This document shows positions 35,076-43,343 of a stretch of 64,000 nucleotides of DNA, piece by piece (the stretch's first letter is position 1; every line of letters starts with the position of its first letter). This DNA is from Desulfoscipio sp. XC116 (GTDB taxonomy: Bacteria > Bacillota > Desulfotomaculia > Desulfotomaculales > Desulfallaceae). The notes beneath the pieces are model-generated. The model searched no databases and was not told the DNA's origin. It saw nothing but the letters and a program-made list of their open reading frames with translations. Where the stretch lies: NCBI RefSeq assembly GCF_039851975.1, contig NZ_CP156660.1, positions 1 to 64,000 on the forward strand. The letters run 5' to 3'. Both the position numbers and the translations under genes were made by a program.

Positions 35076-35975
35076 GTGCGACAAGCAAAGAATGTTATTG
35101 CAGCACAGAAAACCGGTACGGATAAAAAGGCCATGCTTGTTGTTAGCTTCGGGACAAGCTATGACGATACCAGGAAAGCATGCATTGAAAGCGTGGAAAA
35201 TAAAATTAAAAATACATTTCAAGACTATGAAATGAGAAGAGCATTCACCTCGGAAATAATTATTAAGAAGCTAAAGGAACGGGACAACCTGGTTATTGAT
35301 GACCCGGACCGGGCGCTCCAAAAGTTGAAGGATGAAGGTTTTACCCGGGTTGTGGTTCAATCCTTACATATTATTCCCGGGGTGGAATATGATGAAGTTC
35401 GCGCCCTGGTGGCAAAATATGAATATAAATTTGACAATATAGTATTGGGGCGGCCGATATTGTACTCCAAAGGTGGGGAGGACATTCCCGACGACTATAC
35501 CATAGCCGTGGAGGCATTAAAGCGGCAGCTGCCTGAATTAACAGATGATACGGCGGTGGTATTGATGGGGCATGGATCGCACCACCCGGCCAATGCGGCT
35601 TATGTATGCTTGCAGAGCGTTTTGGACGATATGGGGCTAAATGTCTGCGTGGGGACGGTGGAAGGCTATCCGTCTTTGGATAACGTTAAGAAACGCTTGC
35701 AAAACAACCAAATTAAGCATGTTATTCTCATGCCCTACATGCTGGTGGCCGGTGATCATGCTCAAAATGACATGGCCGGAGACGAGGAAGACTCCTGGAA
35801 AACTCAGTTGAAAAAAGACGGCTATGTGGTGGATGTGTATCTGCACGGATTAGGTGAGAACCCCGCCTACCATGATATCTATGTTCAACATATTTGGGAT
35901 GCCATAGCGGCGGGAAAAAGCAGTGGAAGATATCAAGAATTGCAAAAACGCCGGGATCATGCAAATGCTTTGTAA
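35076..35975 (+). CDS. cbiK: Sirohydrochlorin cobaltochelatase CbiK
   Basis: CbiK inserts cobalt into sirohydrochlorin in the anaerobic cobalamin pathway. The 299-residue protein has the family opening AMLVVSFGTSYDDTRKA near residue 20 and both metal-site histidines in VVLMGHGSHHPANAA near 165 and LVAGDHAQNDMAGDEEDSW near 225. GTG at 35,076 has GGAGG ten bases upstream; the extra 18 residues before the usual start may be an extension, or translation may begin at the ATG at codon 20. No other B12 biosynthesis gene is near. Confidence 0.92.
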   Translation: MRQAKNVIAAQKTGTDKKAMLVVSFGTSYDDTRKACIESVENKIKNTFQDYEMRRAFTSEIIIKKLKERDNLVIDDPDRALQKLKDEGFTRVVVQSLHIIPGVEYDEVRALVAKYEYKFDNIVLGRPILYSKGGEDIPDDYTIAVEALKRQLPELTDDTAVVLMGHGSHHPANAAYVCLQSVLDDMGLNVCVGTVEGYPSLDNVKKRLQNNQIKHVILMPYMLVAGDHAQNDMAGDEEDSWKTQLKKDGYVVDVYLHGLGENPAYHDIYVQHIWDAIAAGKSSGRYQELQKRRDHANAL

Positions 35976-36022
35976 TAACAGAAATTTAAGCAGTTGAGAT
36001 TCATTTCGCCGCAAATCATATT

Positions 36023-36073
36023 AAAGGGCTGTTGCACAACGGACTAAATAGTTCATAGTGCGGCAGCCTTTTG
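36023..36073 (+). terminator. Terminator after cbiK
   Basis: AAAGGGCTGTTGCAC pairs with GTGCGGCAGCCTTTT around a 20-base loop. The gap to the next gene (375 bases) also contains a second stem at 36,118-36,173 and an AT-rich palindromic site at 36,289-36,334. Confidence 0.7.
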
Positions 36074-36117
36074 TAAAGATACCGGATTATTATCGCAATA
36101 GTTGGCTGCATCCGGGA

Positions 36118-36173
36118 AAGGGAGGGTCGCTTACTACTCCATGAAAGTAGTTTTGCGACACCCCCCCTTTTTA
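36118..36173 (+). terminator. Second terminator upstream of the catabolic cluster
   Basis: GGGAGGGTCGC and GCGACACCCCCCC form an outer stem enclosing an inner ACTAC/GTAGT stem, followed by TTTTTATG. Two successive terminators isolate the cluster from cbiK. Confidence 0.65.
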
Positions 36174-36288
36174 TGTTCAGCCTTTCAACACCCGGCACCC
36201 GAGCCTGCCTTTTCGAACACACACTTAAAGAGGTTAAAGGTAAACTTATGAACCCGAATTTTTTTATATTGTTGTTTAAAATCTATTG

Positions 36289-36334
36289 AATGATATATGA
36301 TATATGATATAATAAGTAAAAAATATAATATATG
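36289..36334. promoter_or_regulatory. AT-rich repeated site upstream of the preA-like gene
   Basis: The octamer ATGATATA occurs three times in direct succession (from 36,291), followed by AATATAATATATG near 36,320. It ends 16 bases before the start codon. Comparable ATATATTATATA-type sites occur at 48,071, 52,056, 52,267 and 61,818, the last beside the GntR-type regulator gene; a shared operator is inferred. Confidence 0.4.
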
Positions 36335-36350
36335 AAAAGGAGACATAGCT

Positions 36351-37574
36351 ATGAAACCGGATCTTAGTGTGGAATTATGTGGCATTAAGTTTAAAAACCC
36401 TATAGTAATCGCATCAGCTACCCCTACCAAAGATGCCAAATATATGCGCAGGTGTGTAGAAGGTGGCGCAGGCGGCGTAATCTCCAAAACAATCAGCCCC
36501 GAACCGCTGTTGACCAAGTATGTGTCACCCAGATTTACGGTATTACATAAAAAAGGTTGGCCGCAGGTTTATTCCAATTATTCATGTGAATTTCTAGCTA
36601 CCTACTCAGTTGAAGAGTGGATGAATGAGTTAAAACTGGCCCGTAAATATTGTGACGAAGCAGGCACGGTACTAATAGGCAGTATTTCCGGCGATTCGCT
36701 GAAAGCTTGGTCCGAGTTGGCCAAGCAGGTGGAAGATATCGGCGTGGATATGCTGGAATTGAACTTTGGTTGTCCGCACCCGCGTGATCTGGGCTACAAG
36801 AGCGGTCAGGAGTTGGGCAGCGATCCCGATGCAGCCGCGGAAGTAACCAAAATTGTAGTAGATTCCGTAAAAATACCTGTTTTTGTTAAACTTACCGCGG
36901 AAGCTATCAGCCCGGTATATGTGGCTAAACGCGTTAAAATAGCAGGCGCCGGCGGCGTGACGGTGGTTAACAGGTTCCCGGCTTTGGATGTGGACCTTGA
37001 TACCGGCCGTCCCCTGCTGCACTCCACCTTTGCCGGAGTGGGCGGTCCCTGGATGAGGCCGATTACTCTGAAATGGATAGCCAAGGTTGCCAGGGAAGTT
37101 GGGCTGCCTATTTCCGCAACCAACGGCATCAACAGTTGGAAAGATATGATTAAGTGCACTATGGTTGGCGCAACCACTATTCAAACATGTACCGCATTAA
37201 TGTATGGCACCAAACAATACGGTCACATTCAGGATTTCCTCGATGGTATGCAAAATTATCTGGCTGAAAAAGGCTATAGTTCACTGAATGATATTAGAGG
37301 CATCACTCTCCCGCAAATTAGAACCTGGGATGTAGTGGACCGCGAAACCAAAAACATCTCCAAAGTTAACACGGAAAAATGTGTCGGCTGCGGATTCTGT
37401 CCCACCTGGTGTTTCTATGATGCCATATCCATGTATGAACAGGATGACAAAAAGCGCAAAGCCAGTATTGACCCGGAAAAATGCGATGGCTGCGGTCTTT
37501 GCGCATCGTTATGCCCCAAAGACGCTATTACCATGGAAGGGCCTGAACGGGTGTTCCTGGGCGACTTTGAATAA
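36351..37574 (+). CDS. Dihydropyrimidine dehydrogenase/DHODH-like flavoprotein with 2x 4Fe-4S
   Basis: A 407-residue protein: an FMN-binding TIM barrel of the dihydroorotate/dihydropyrimidine dehydrogenase class (1-320) and a C-terminal ferredoxin domain with CVGCGFCPTWC and CDGCGLCASLCP. The layout is that of PreA, which reduces pyrimidine rings with its partner PreT, but no preT is adjacent. In the active-site loop LGYKSGQELGSDP a Ser occupies the place where dihydropyrimidine dehydrogenase has its catalytic Cys (ACGQ), judged by eye. Electrons may instead come from ferredoxin. The product is probably a reduced ring or an enoate-type reduction; substrate unknown. AAAAGGAG precedes the ATG. 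Confidence 0.82.
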   Translation: MKPDLSVELCGIKFKNPIVIASATPTKDAKYMRRCVEGGAGGVISKTISPEPLLTKYVSPRFTVLHKKGWPQVYSNYSCEFLATYSVEEWMNELKLARKYCDEAGTVLIGSISGDSLKAWSELAKQVEDIGVDMLELNFGCPHPRDLGYKSGQELGSDPDAAAEVTKIVVDSVKIPVFVKLTAEAISPVYVAKRVKIAGAGGVTVVNRFPALDVDLDTGRPLLHSTFAGVGGPWMRPITLKWIAKVAREVGLPISATNGINSWKDMIKCTMVGATTIQTCTALMYGTKQYGHIQDFLDGMQNYLAEKGYSSLNDIRGITLPQIRTWDVVDRETKNISKVNTEKCVGCGFCPTWCFYDAISMYEQDDKKRKASIDPEKCDGCGLCASLCPKDAITMEGPERVFLGDFE

Positions 37575-37588
37575 GGAGTGCTAACTTA

Positions 37589-38368
37589 ATGATAAAAGTT
37601 GCCTCATTACAATTAAGGATAACAGACGATCAAACCAAAGAAGAGCGCATAGCCTATGTCCGGGCGCAAATGGATAAAGTCAGTGGCGCGGATCTTATCC
37701 TGCTTCCTGAAATCTGGAATATTGGTTATTTTTCATTTGAACAATATGAAAGCCAAAGTGAAGCTTTAAGCGGTCCAACGGTAAGTGCTGTTGCTGAAAA
37801 GGCTAAAGAATTAAACGCCTATGTGTTTGCCGGAAGTTTTGTGGAAAAAAACGACGGCAAGCTGTATAATACCAGCGTTCTGCTGGATAATAAAGGTAAA
37901 ATCACGGGCACTTACCGTAAAATGCACCTGTTTGGCTATGGTTCGGCGGAAACAAAACTGTTAACCCCCGGGTCGGAAGTGGTTAGCCTAAAAACAGAGC
38001 TGGGCGTTTTGGGACTTTCAACATGCTATGATCTGCGATTCCCTGAATTGTATCGCAGGATGATGGAGCAGGGAGCGGAAGTTTTCCTGGTTACCTCGGG
38101 CTGGCCCTTCCCGCGTGTGGCTAACTGGGTAGCGTTAAACCAGGTCAGGGCGCTGGAGAATGTCTGCTACTTGATTTCATGTAACTGTGCGGGTGTGAAC
38201 AGAGGCAAACAATTCCTGGGCCATAGTATGGTTGTTGATCCCTGGGGAGTAACCATTGCCGGCAGTGCCGAAGAAGAACGTATTATTATCGCAGCAATCG
38301 ATCCTGCTTTGGTACACCAAATCAGGGCGGAATTTCCGCCATTACGCGATAGAGTGCTTAAATTATAG
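37589..38368 (+). CDS. Carbon-nitrogen hydrolase (nitrilase superfamily)
   Basis: A 259-residue enzyme with the complete Glu-Lys-Cys triad: LLPEIWNIGYF near residue 45, YRKMHLFGYGSAETKLLTPG near 110 and LSTCYDLRFPELYRR near 145. The CYDLRFPEL motif is typical of the omega-amidase/NIT2 and beta-ureidopropionase-like branches, which cleave amide or ureido C-N bonds. It lies 14 bases after the PreA-like gene with AAGGAG before the ATG, so reduction and hydrolysis may be consecutive steps. Confidence 0.88.
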   Translation: MIKVASLQLRITDDQTKEERIAYVRAQMDKVSGADLILLPEIWNIGYFSFEQYESQSEALSGPTVSAVAEKAKELNAYVFAGSFVEKNDGKLYNTSVLLDNKGKITGTYRKMHLFGYGSAETKLLTPGSEVVSLKTELGVLGLSTCYDLRFPELYRRMMEQGAEVFLVTSGWPFPRVANWVALNQVRALENVCYLISCNCAGVNRGKQFLGHSMVVDPWGVTIAGSAEEERIIIAAIDPALVHQIRAEFPPLRDRVLKL

Positions 38369-38401
38369 CAGGATAAATGATTTTAGAAGGGGGGGAAATT
38401 A

Positions 38402-39100
38402 ATGCCTGTTTTAGAGTTTAGAATTAATGGTAATCCCAACGAAATATTAAAATATGACATAAAGAAAATTGTTAATGCCGGCTATACCGGGAGAAACCAG
38501 GCGGAAGTGCAAAAGCACATTGATGAATTAAAGGAAAAAGGCATACCGGCTCCGGATGAAACTCCGACATATTTTGCTAAATTTAATGACCGGCTAATTC
38601 AAGACGAGATAATTGAAGTTCTGGATGAAAGCGATCATTCAGGTGAAGCGGAGTATGCGCTCTTATGCACGGAAACCGAAATTTACGTGGCCACCGGCAG
38701 CGACCATACGGACCGCAAGCTGGAAGAGGATGATATTCCCAAGGCCAAGCAGGTTTATCCGAATACGATATCCAAAGACGTATGGCGGCTTTCGGAAGTT
38801 AAGGATCATTGGGACGAAATCGTTCTGCGCAGCTGGGTGGAACATGAAGGCCAAAAAGTTATTTTTCAGGAAGCGCCCTTGTCTGCCTTGCTTGCTCCGG
38901 AAGACCTTTTAGCCAGAGTGAAAAAAATAGTCGATCTGCCGAGTATTGACGGATTGGTAATTTATTCGGGCACAGTGGCCGCCAAGGTAGATGTGGATTA
39001 CAGCCCCTACTTTGCCGTGGAACTGGATGATCGGAAGAGGAATGTTAAGCTAATCAACAGCTATCGTTTAGAACCGGTAAGCAAATGGTTTAAAAAATAA
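38402..39100 (+). CDS. DUF2848 family protein
   Basis: A 232-residue protein with the family hallmarks AGYTGRNQAEVQKHIDELKEKG at the N-terminus (in part: GRNQAEVQKHIDEL), SGEAEYALLC near 80, GSDHTDRKLEEDD near 98 and VWRLSEVKDHWDEIVLRSW near 125. DUF2848 proteins are often neighbours of hydrolases and are thought to be related to the fumarylacetoacetase fold; no reaction is proven to my knowledge. The operon position suggests a ring-opening or decarboxylation/hydrolysis step. ATG at 38,402 has GGGGGGG before it. Confidence 0.82.
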   Translation: MPVLEFRINGNPNEILKYDIKKIVNAGYTGRNQAEVQKHIDELKEKGIPAPDETPTYFAKFNDRLIQDEIIEVLDESDHSGEAEYALLCTETEIYVATGSDHTDRKLEEDDIPKAKQVYPNTISKDVWRLSEVKDHWDEIVLRSWVEHEGQKVIFQEAPLSALLAPEDLLARVKKIVDLPSIDGLVIYSGTVAAKVDVDYSPYFAVELDDRKRNVKLINSYRLEPVSKWFKK

Positions 39101-39119
39101 TTATAAGGGGGAATTGTAA

Positions 39120-39464
39120 GTGCCGAAACCGGAACTGGAGTTTTTTGATCATGATCTAAACATTGGCTGGCGCCAGGCAGAAGGCGCCCAAGAGGGGATC
39201 ATCGAAAAAATCCTCAGCGTAGACCCTGATACCGGCGACTATACCAGACTTTTAAAGTTTCCTCCGGGGACGACCACCACGGAAACTCTGGTGCACGATT
39301 TTTGGGAAGAGGTGTACATTTTACAAGGCAGCTTAACGGATATCAAGAAAAAGGAAACCTATATTGAAGGCTTTTATGCCTGCCGCCCGCCCGGGATGCT
39401 GCATGGTCCTTATGAAATTCCCAACGGCTGCATAACGTTTGAAATCAGGTATTACAAAAAATAA
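39120..39464 (+). CDS. Cupin-domain protein
   Basis: A 114-residue single-domain cupin: FPPGTTTTETLVHDFWEEVYILQGSL (cupin motif 1, with H and E ligand candidates in VHDFWEEVYILQG) and FYACRPPGMLHGPYE (motif 2 with its His). It could be a metal-dependent isomerase, hydrolase or sensor; nothing here decides. GTG at 39,120 follows AAGGGGGAATT. It is the last gene before a terminator-like stem. Confidence 0.8.
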   Translation: MPKPELEFFDHDLNIGWRQAEGAQEGIIEKILSVDPDTGDYTRLLKFPPGTTTTETLVHDFWEEVYILQGSLTDIKKKETYIEGFYACRPPGMLHGPYEIPNGCITFEIRYYKK

Positions 39465-39469
39465 CAGTT

Positions 39470-39515
39470 GCTCCCCCCTTCTCTTGTTCCTTTAACAGGG
39501 GAAGGGGGTTCTTTA
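39470..39515 (+). terminator. Terminator-like stem between cupin and kor genes
   Basis: CTCCCCCCTTCTC pairs with GGGGAAGGGGG, followed by TTCTTTAAATTT. It divides the first operon (36,351-39,464) from the oxidoreductase operon. Confidence 0.65.
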
Positions 39516-39547
39516 AATTTATTTAACTAGTGGAGGTTTACTCACAA

Positions 39548-39757
39548 ATGGCGAACAAGGTATCCAATATAACGGTTAATGAAAAAAACTGCAAACGGTG
39601 CGGTTACTGTATTGAATTTTGTCCGGGAAAAGTATATGTTGCTGCTAAGGATGGTCTGCCGTTGGTTAGCCAATTGGAAAATTGTACAAACTGTGGATTA
39701 TGTGCGCTGCGTTGTCCTGATTTTGCTATTGAACTGGAGGTGGCGGTAAGTGAGTAG
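39548..39757 (+). CDS. korD: 2-oxoacid:ferredoxin oxidoreductase, ferredoxin (delta) subunit
   Basis: A 69-residue 2x[4Fe-4S] protein with CKRCGYCIEFCP and CTNCGLCALRCP. It is the electron-carrying subunit of a KOR-type enzyme. ATG at 39,548 has GGAGG eleven bases upstream; an in-frame GTG at 39,530 overlaps that site. It overlaps the next gene by eight bases. Confidence 0.88.
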   Translation: MANKVSNITVNEKNCKRCGYCIEFCPGKVYVAAKDGLPLVSQLENCTNCGLCALRCPDFAIELEVAVSE

Positions 39758-40892
39758 ACCTAAAGGTATGAGGCTCTTACAGGGAAATGAAGCTTGTGCA
39801 TGGGCGGCTATTGATGCCGGTGCCGAATTTTTTGCCGGATATCCCATTACACCGTCGTCCGAAGTAGCTGAAATCTGTGCCAAAGAATTACCCGTCTATG
39901 GCGGCGTTTACATGCAAATGGAAGATGAAATTGCCAGCATGGCGGCTATCATCGGCGCTTCCCTGTCCGGTAAAAAAACTTTCACCGCTACCAGCGGCCC
40001 GGGATTTTCTTTAATGCAAGAAAACCTGGGTGTGGGTATATATCAGGAAGTGCCTTGTGTGATAATCAATGTGCAGCGTGTCGGCCCGTCGACGGGGTTG
40101 GCCACCCGTCCGGCTCAGGCGGATGTTATGCAAGCACGCTGGGGAACTCACGGTGATCACTGTATAATAGCATTAAGTCCGGCATCAGTGGCTGAAATGT
40201 ATTACTTAACAGTACGGGCCTTTAATTTAGCTGAAAAATATCGCACACCGGTTATTCTATTAAGTGACGAGGTAATAGGACATTTAAGGGAAAACGTGGC
40301 CCTTCCGAATCCCGGTACAGTAGAAATAATCAATCGCAAGCGTCCCGGCGGGGATCCAAAAGCATACTTGCCCTATCAAGCTGAAGAAGACGGCATTCCG
40401 CCTATGGCGGCCTACGGAGATGCGTATATTGTTCACGCCACCAGTTCCTGTCATGATGCCACGGGCTGCTCCAATAGCAAGCCGGAAACCAATAAACAAC
40501 TTTTAAAACGCCTCAGAGATAAAATATATAATTATATTGACGATATTGTTCAAGTAGAGCATTTTGGCCCGGCTAACGCCGATATAACGCTAATAGCCTA
40601 TGGTGCCACATCCCGAGTTTGTAAACAGGCGGTTACGGAAGCTCAAAGCGAAGGCATTGGGGTAAACCTTTTAAGATTGGTAACCTTATGGCCGTTTGCA
40701 GACGCATATGTACAGCAGGCTTTAGAAAAAGCCAAGGCGGTAATCGTTCCGGAAATGAACCAGGGGCAGGTGCTTGGCGAAGTGCAGCGTCTGAACTGTG
40801 TCAATACGCCGGTATATCAAGTTTCGCGTACTGACGGGGAGTTATTTACAACAGAGGATATACTGGCACAAATCCGGGAGGTGGCCAAATAA
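39750..40892 (+). CDS. korA: 2-oxoacid:ferredoxin oxidoreductase alpha subunit
   Basis: The 380-residue alpha subunit carries the pyrimidine-binding domain (GNEACAWAAIDAGAEFFAGYPITPSSEV near the N-terminus, in part AGYPITPSSEVAE) and ATSGPGFSLMQENLG near 75, features of KorA/VorB. The complex oxidises a 2-oxoacid such as 2-oxoglutarate to an acyl-CoA and reduces ferredoxin. GTG start; the order D-A-B-C with overlaps at every junction indicates one operon. Confidence 0.92.
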   Translation: MSRPKGMRLLQGNEACAWAAIDAGAEFFAGYPITPSSEVAEICAKELPVYGGVYMQMEDEIASMAAIIGASLSGKKTFTATSGPGFSLMQENLGVGIYQEVPCVIINVQRVGPSTGLATRPAQADVMQARWGTHGDHCIIALSPASVAEMYYLTVRAFNLAEKYRTPVILLSDEVIGHLRENVALPNPGTVEIINRKRPGGDPKAYLPYQAEEDGIPPMAAYGDAYIVHATSSCHDATGCSNSKPETNKQLLKRLRDKIYNYIDDIVQVEHFGPANADITLIAYGATSRVCKQAVTEAQSEGIGVNLLRLVTLWPFADAYVQQALEKAKAVIVPEMNQGQVLGEVQRLNCVNTPVYQVSRTDGELFTTEDILAQIREVAK

Positions 40893-41734
40893 TGACTGCT
40901 TTTAAATATACCGATTATTTGAAGACTGAAGCGCAACCGTATATGTGGTGCCCGGGGTGCGGTGACGGAATTATAGTGCGTGCCCTGGCCGATGCACTGG
41001 CGGAATTGGAACTGCCTCCGGAAAAAGTGGTTATTGCCACCGGTATAGGCTGTTGGGGCAAAGCGGATGACTATTTTAGAACCCATGCCTTTCACGGTAC
41101 GCACGGCAGAGCGCTTCCCTACGCCACCGGTATATCCGTCGGGAATCCCGATCTGCACGTTATTGCACTCATGGGTGACGGCGACGCGGTAACCATCGGG
41201 GGTAATCACTTTATCCATGCCGCCCGCCGCAACATTAACCTGACGGCCATTATTGCCAATAATTTTAATTATGGTATGACAGGCGGCCAGTATTCGGCGA
41301 CCAGCCCTTTGACTGCCCGTACGGCCACTTCTCCGCGTGGAGTGCCGGAGCCCGGATTTGACGTATGCGCACTGGCTCAAACCTGCGGCGCCAACTTTAT
41401 TGCACGGACAACTGCTTATCATGTACTGCAAATTAAAAAATATATTAAACAAGCCATTCAGAAAAAAGGATTTAGTTTAGTGGAAGTTATGAGCCCCTGC
41501 CCCACTCATTTCGGCAGGAGAAATTTCCCGGCAGGGCCTCTGGCCATGATGAAGTATTTAAAAGAAAAAGCCGTTTCAATATCCCGTTATGAAAAAATGG
41601 CGGCGGAAGAACGATCGGAATATTTGGCGACAGGCGTGTTTGCGGATAATGATCGCAAGGACTTTTTAACTGTTTACTGGGACTTAAATTCCAGTCAGCA
41701 AGCAAGCGGGGGGGCGGTAAATAATGAAAAATAA
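40892..41734 (+). CDS. korB: 2-oxoacid:ferredoxin oxidoreductase beta subunit (TPP-binding)
   Basis: The 280-residue beta subunit has MWCPGCGDGIIVRAL near residue 20, and the TPP site GDGDAVTIGGNHFIHAARR then NNFNYGMTGGQYSATSP near 110-135. Its ATG overlaps the korA stop (TAATGA). The substrate oxoacid cannot be determined, but the linkage to the catabolic genes suggests the terminal product of the pathway. Confidence 0.93.
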   Translation: MTAFKYTDYLKTEAQPYMWCPGCGDGIIVRALADALAELELPPEKVVIATGIGCWGKADDYFRTHAFHGTHGRALPYATGISVGNPDLHVIALMGDGDAVTIGGNHFIHAARRNINLTAIIANNFNYGMTGGQYSATSPLTARTATSPRGVPEPGFDVCALAQTCGANFIARTTAYHVLQIKKYIKQAIQKKGFSLVEVMSPCPTHFGRRNFPAGPLAMMKYLKEKAVSISRYEKMAAEERSEYLATGVFADNDRKDFLTVYWDLNSSQQASGGAVNNEK

Positions 41735-42254
41735 CTGGCAGGTAGTATTGGCGGGAGATGGCGGACAGGGTCTTATTGTCGGGGGACGTATACTGGCTTA
41801 TGCCGCTATCCTGGAAGGGAAAAACGCGGTACAAACGCAAAGTTATGGTATTGCCGCCCGGGGTGGTTATTCGGAAGCTCAAGTGCTTATCTCGGAAGGA
41901 GAAGTTTACAGTCCCAAGTGTGAAAAGCCAAACCTGGTGCTTGCATTAACTCAAACAGCATATGATCGCTATTACGAACAAGTTGACAAAGACTGCTTGA
42001 TTATATACGAAAAGGACGTCGTTACTCCTAAACGGGCCCGAAATGATCTTGGCTATCCTTTTAAAGAAACGTGTTTGGAAGTGGGCAGCCTGAAAGTCAT
42101 TAATGTGCTGTTTTTAGGTGTTATATTGAAAAATATGTCCATTGTAAAAGAAGATAGCATGGTTGACGCCATAAAGGAAATGCTGCCGCCCAAGATTCAT
42201 GCCTTAAATTTAAAGGCCTTCTATAAAGGATTTAACCCGACTAACTTGGCGTAA
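41724..42254 (+). CDS. korC: 2-oxoacid:ferredoxin oxidoreductase gamma subunit
   Basis: The 176-residue gamma subunit starts WQVVLAGDGGQGLIVGGRILA, quoted in part as LAGDGGQGLIVGGRIL, with QSYGIAARGGYSEAQVLIS near 40, the CoA-contacting fold of KorC. It overlaps korB by 11 bases and ends the KOR operon. Confidence 0.93.
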   Translation: MKNNWQVVLAGDGGQGLIVGGRILAYAAILEGKNAVQTQSYGIAARGGYSEAQVLISEGEVYSPKCEKPNLVLALTQTAYDRYYEQVDKDCLIIYEKDVVTPKRARNDLGYPFKETCLEVGSLKVINVLFLGVILKNMSIVKEDSMVDAIKEMLPPKIHALNLKAFYKGFNPTNLA

Positions 42255-42260
42255 GTCGCC

Positions 42261-42356
42261 TGCTTCTATAAGTGGGAGTACAGCGCCAACTAAGCCGTGT
42301 ATCTTGCAGTTCTAAGATTCAGGGACAGTTGAAGCTCCTCCTGAATTTTAGAACTT
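42261..42356 (+). repeat. Degenerate stem-loop repeat after korC
   Basis: CTTCTATAAGTGGGAGT (42,263-42,279) resembles the hairpin arm at 60,917-60,932. A second hairpin, AGTTCTAAGATTCAGG (42,308-42,323) with CCTGAATTTTAGAACT (42,340-42,355), follows. GAACTTGCTT at its end recurs at 50,998 in the split hydroxylase. It resembles the ends of IS200/IS605-type elements. Confidence 0.55.
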
Positions 42357-42407
42357 GCTTCAAGTAATAGTAAATATGAGTGTCCTGAACACAATAGAGG
42401 TGTTTTA

Positions 42408-43343
42408 ATGGTGTTAAATTTTAAATATGAAAAAGCGGTGAGTTTGGAACATGCTGTTGAACTTTTGCAAGATAACAAACATGCGTATATTTTAAGCGGC
42501 GGCACTAACATACTTCTAAAAATCAAGCATGGACAATTAAGGCCGGGCCTTTTAATAAGCGTTAACGGGTTAAAAAGCCTAACAGAGATAAGCGTCAAGG
42601 AAGGATATATACACATTGGAAGCTGCGTTAAAATAAATGATTTGTTAAAAAGCGATGTTCTGGAACAAAACGTACCTTTACTGCAAAAAGCGGCTAAAGA
42701 AATAGCTTCACCCGAAATAAGGAACATGGCCACCATCGGCGGTAATATCTGCAGCGTGGGTGCGAATTGCGGGGCCTGTGGCCTTCCGGGCTGCAAGGCT
42801 CTGTCCGGGGGCGGCGTTAAAGCATGTAAATATGCTTCTTCCGCTGACTTGATAACGCCGCTGATGGTTCTGGACGCCGGTTTGCTGCTGGTCAGCGGTC
42901 AGGGTGAAAGAAGGATATCCGTGCAAGATTTCATATCTGTGGATAGAAAAATAAATCTTCTGCCCGGTGAGCTTTTAAAAGAAATATATTTTAAAGAGCA
43001 GAAGATCGGTTCCTGGGGATATTCCCGTTTAAGCACCTCAAAGGCAATGGGGACCACCGTTATTTCAGCGGCGGTTAGATTAGATAAAGATAAGGATAAC
43101 GTTATATCAAGGTTATCACTGGCTTTAGGCGGTGCATTTGCCAAACCGGTGCAAGTGAGTGACATTAGTCAATTGGTAAAGGGTAGGCCAATAGACAATA
43201 ATTTAATTGAAGATATTACAGCTAAGGCCATTGAACAGTTAAGTTATATAGACAATTTAGAGATGTCGCTAAGTTATAGAAAACATATGACCGGTGTTTT
43301 AATTAACGAGGCCATCCAACAGGCACTGGGGGTTCAGTCATGA
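42408..43343 (+). CDS. Molybdenum hydroxylase FAD subunit with Cys-rich insertion
   Basis: A 311-residue CoxM/XdhB-type subunit that passes electrons from the Fe-S subunit to its acceptor. The FAD motif ILSGGTNILLKIKHG is near residue 25 and TIGGNIC near 108. Directly after, five Cys fall within 26 residues (C-x5-C-x2-C-x4-C-x10-C), where ordinary subunits have none. 4-Hydroxybenzoyl-CoA reductase carries an extra [4Fe-4S] cluster in a comparable loop of its FAD subunit, so an extra cluster is plausible. It overlaps the next gene by four bases. Confidence 0.9.
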   Translation: MVLNFKYEKAVSLEHAVELLQDNKHAYILSGGTNILLKIKHGQLRPGLLISVNGLKSLTEISVKEGYIHIGSCVKINDLLKSDVLEQNVPLLQKAAKEIASPEIRNMATIGGNICSVGANCGACGLPGCKALSGGGVKACKYASSADLITPLMVLDAGLLLVSGQGERRISVQDFISVDRKINLLPGELLKEIYFKEQKIGSWGYSRLSTSKAMGTTVISAAVRLDKDKDNVISRLSLALGGAFAKPVQVSDISQLVKGRPIDNNLIEDITAKAIEQLSYIDNLEMSLSYRKHMTGVLINEAIQQALGVQS

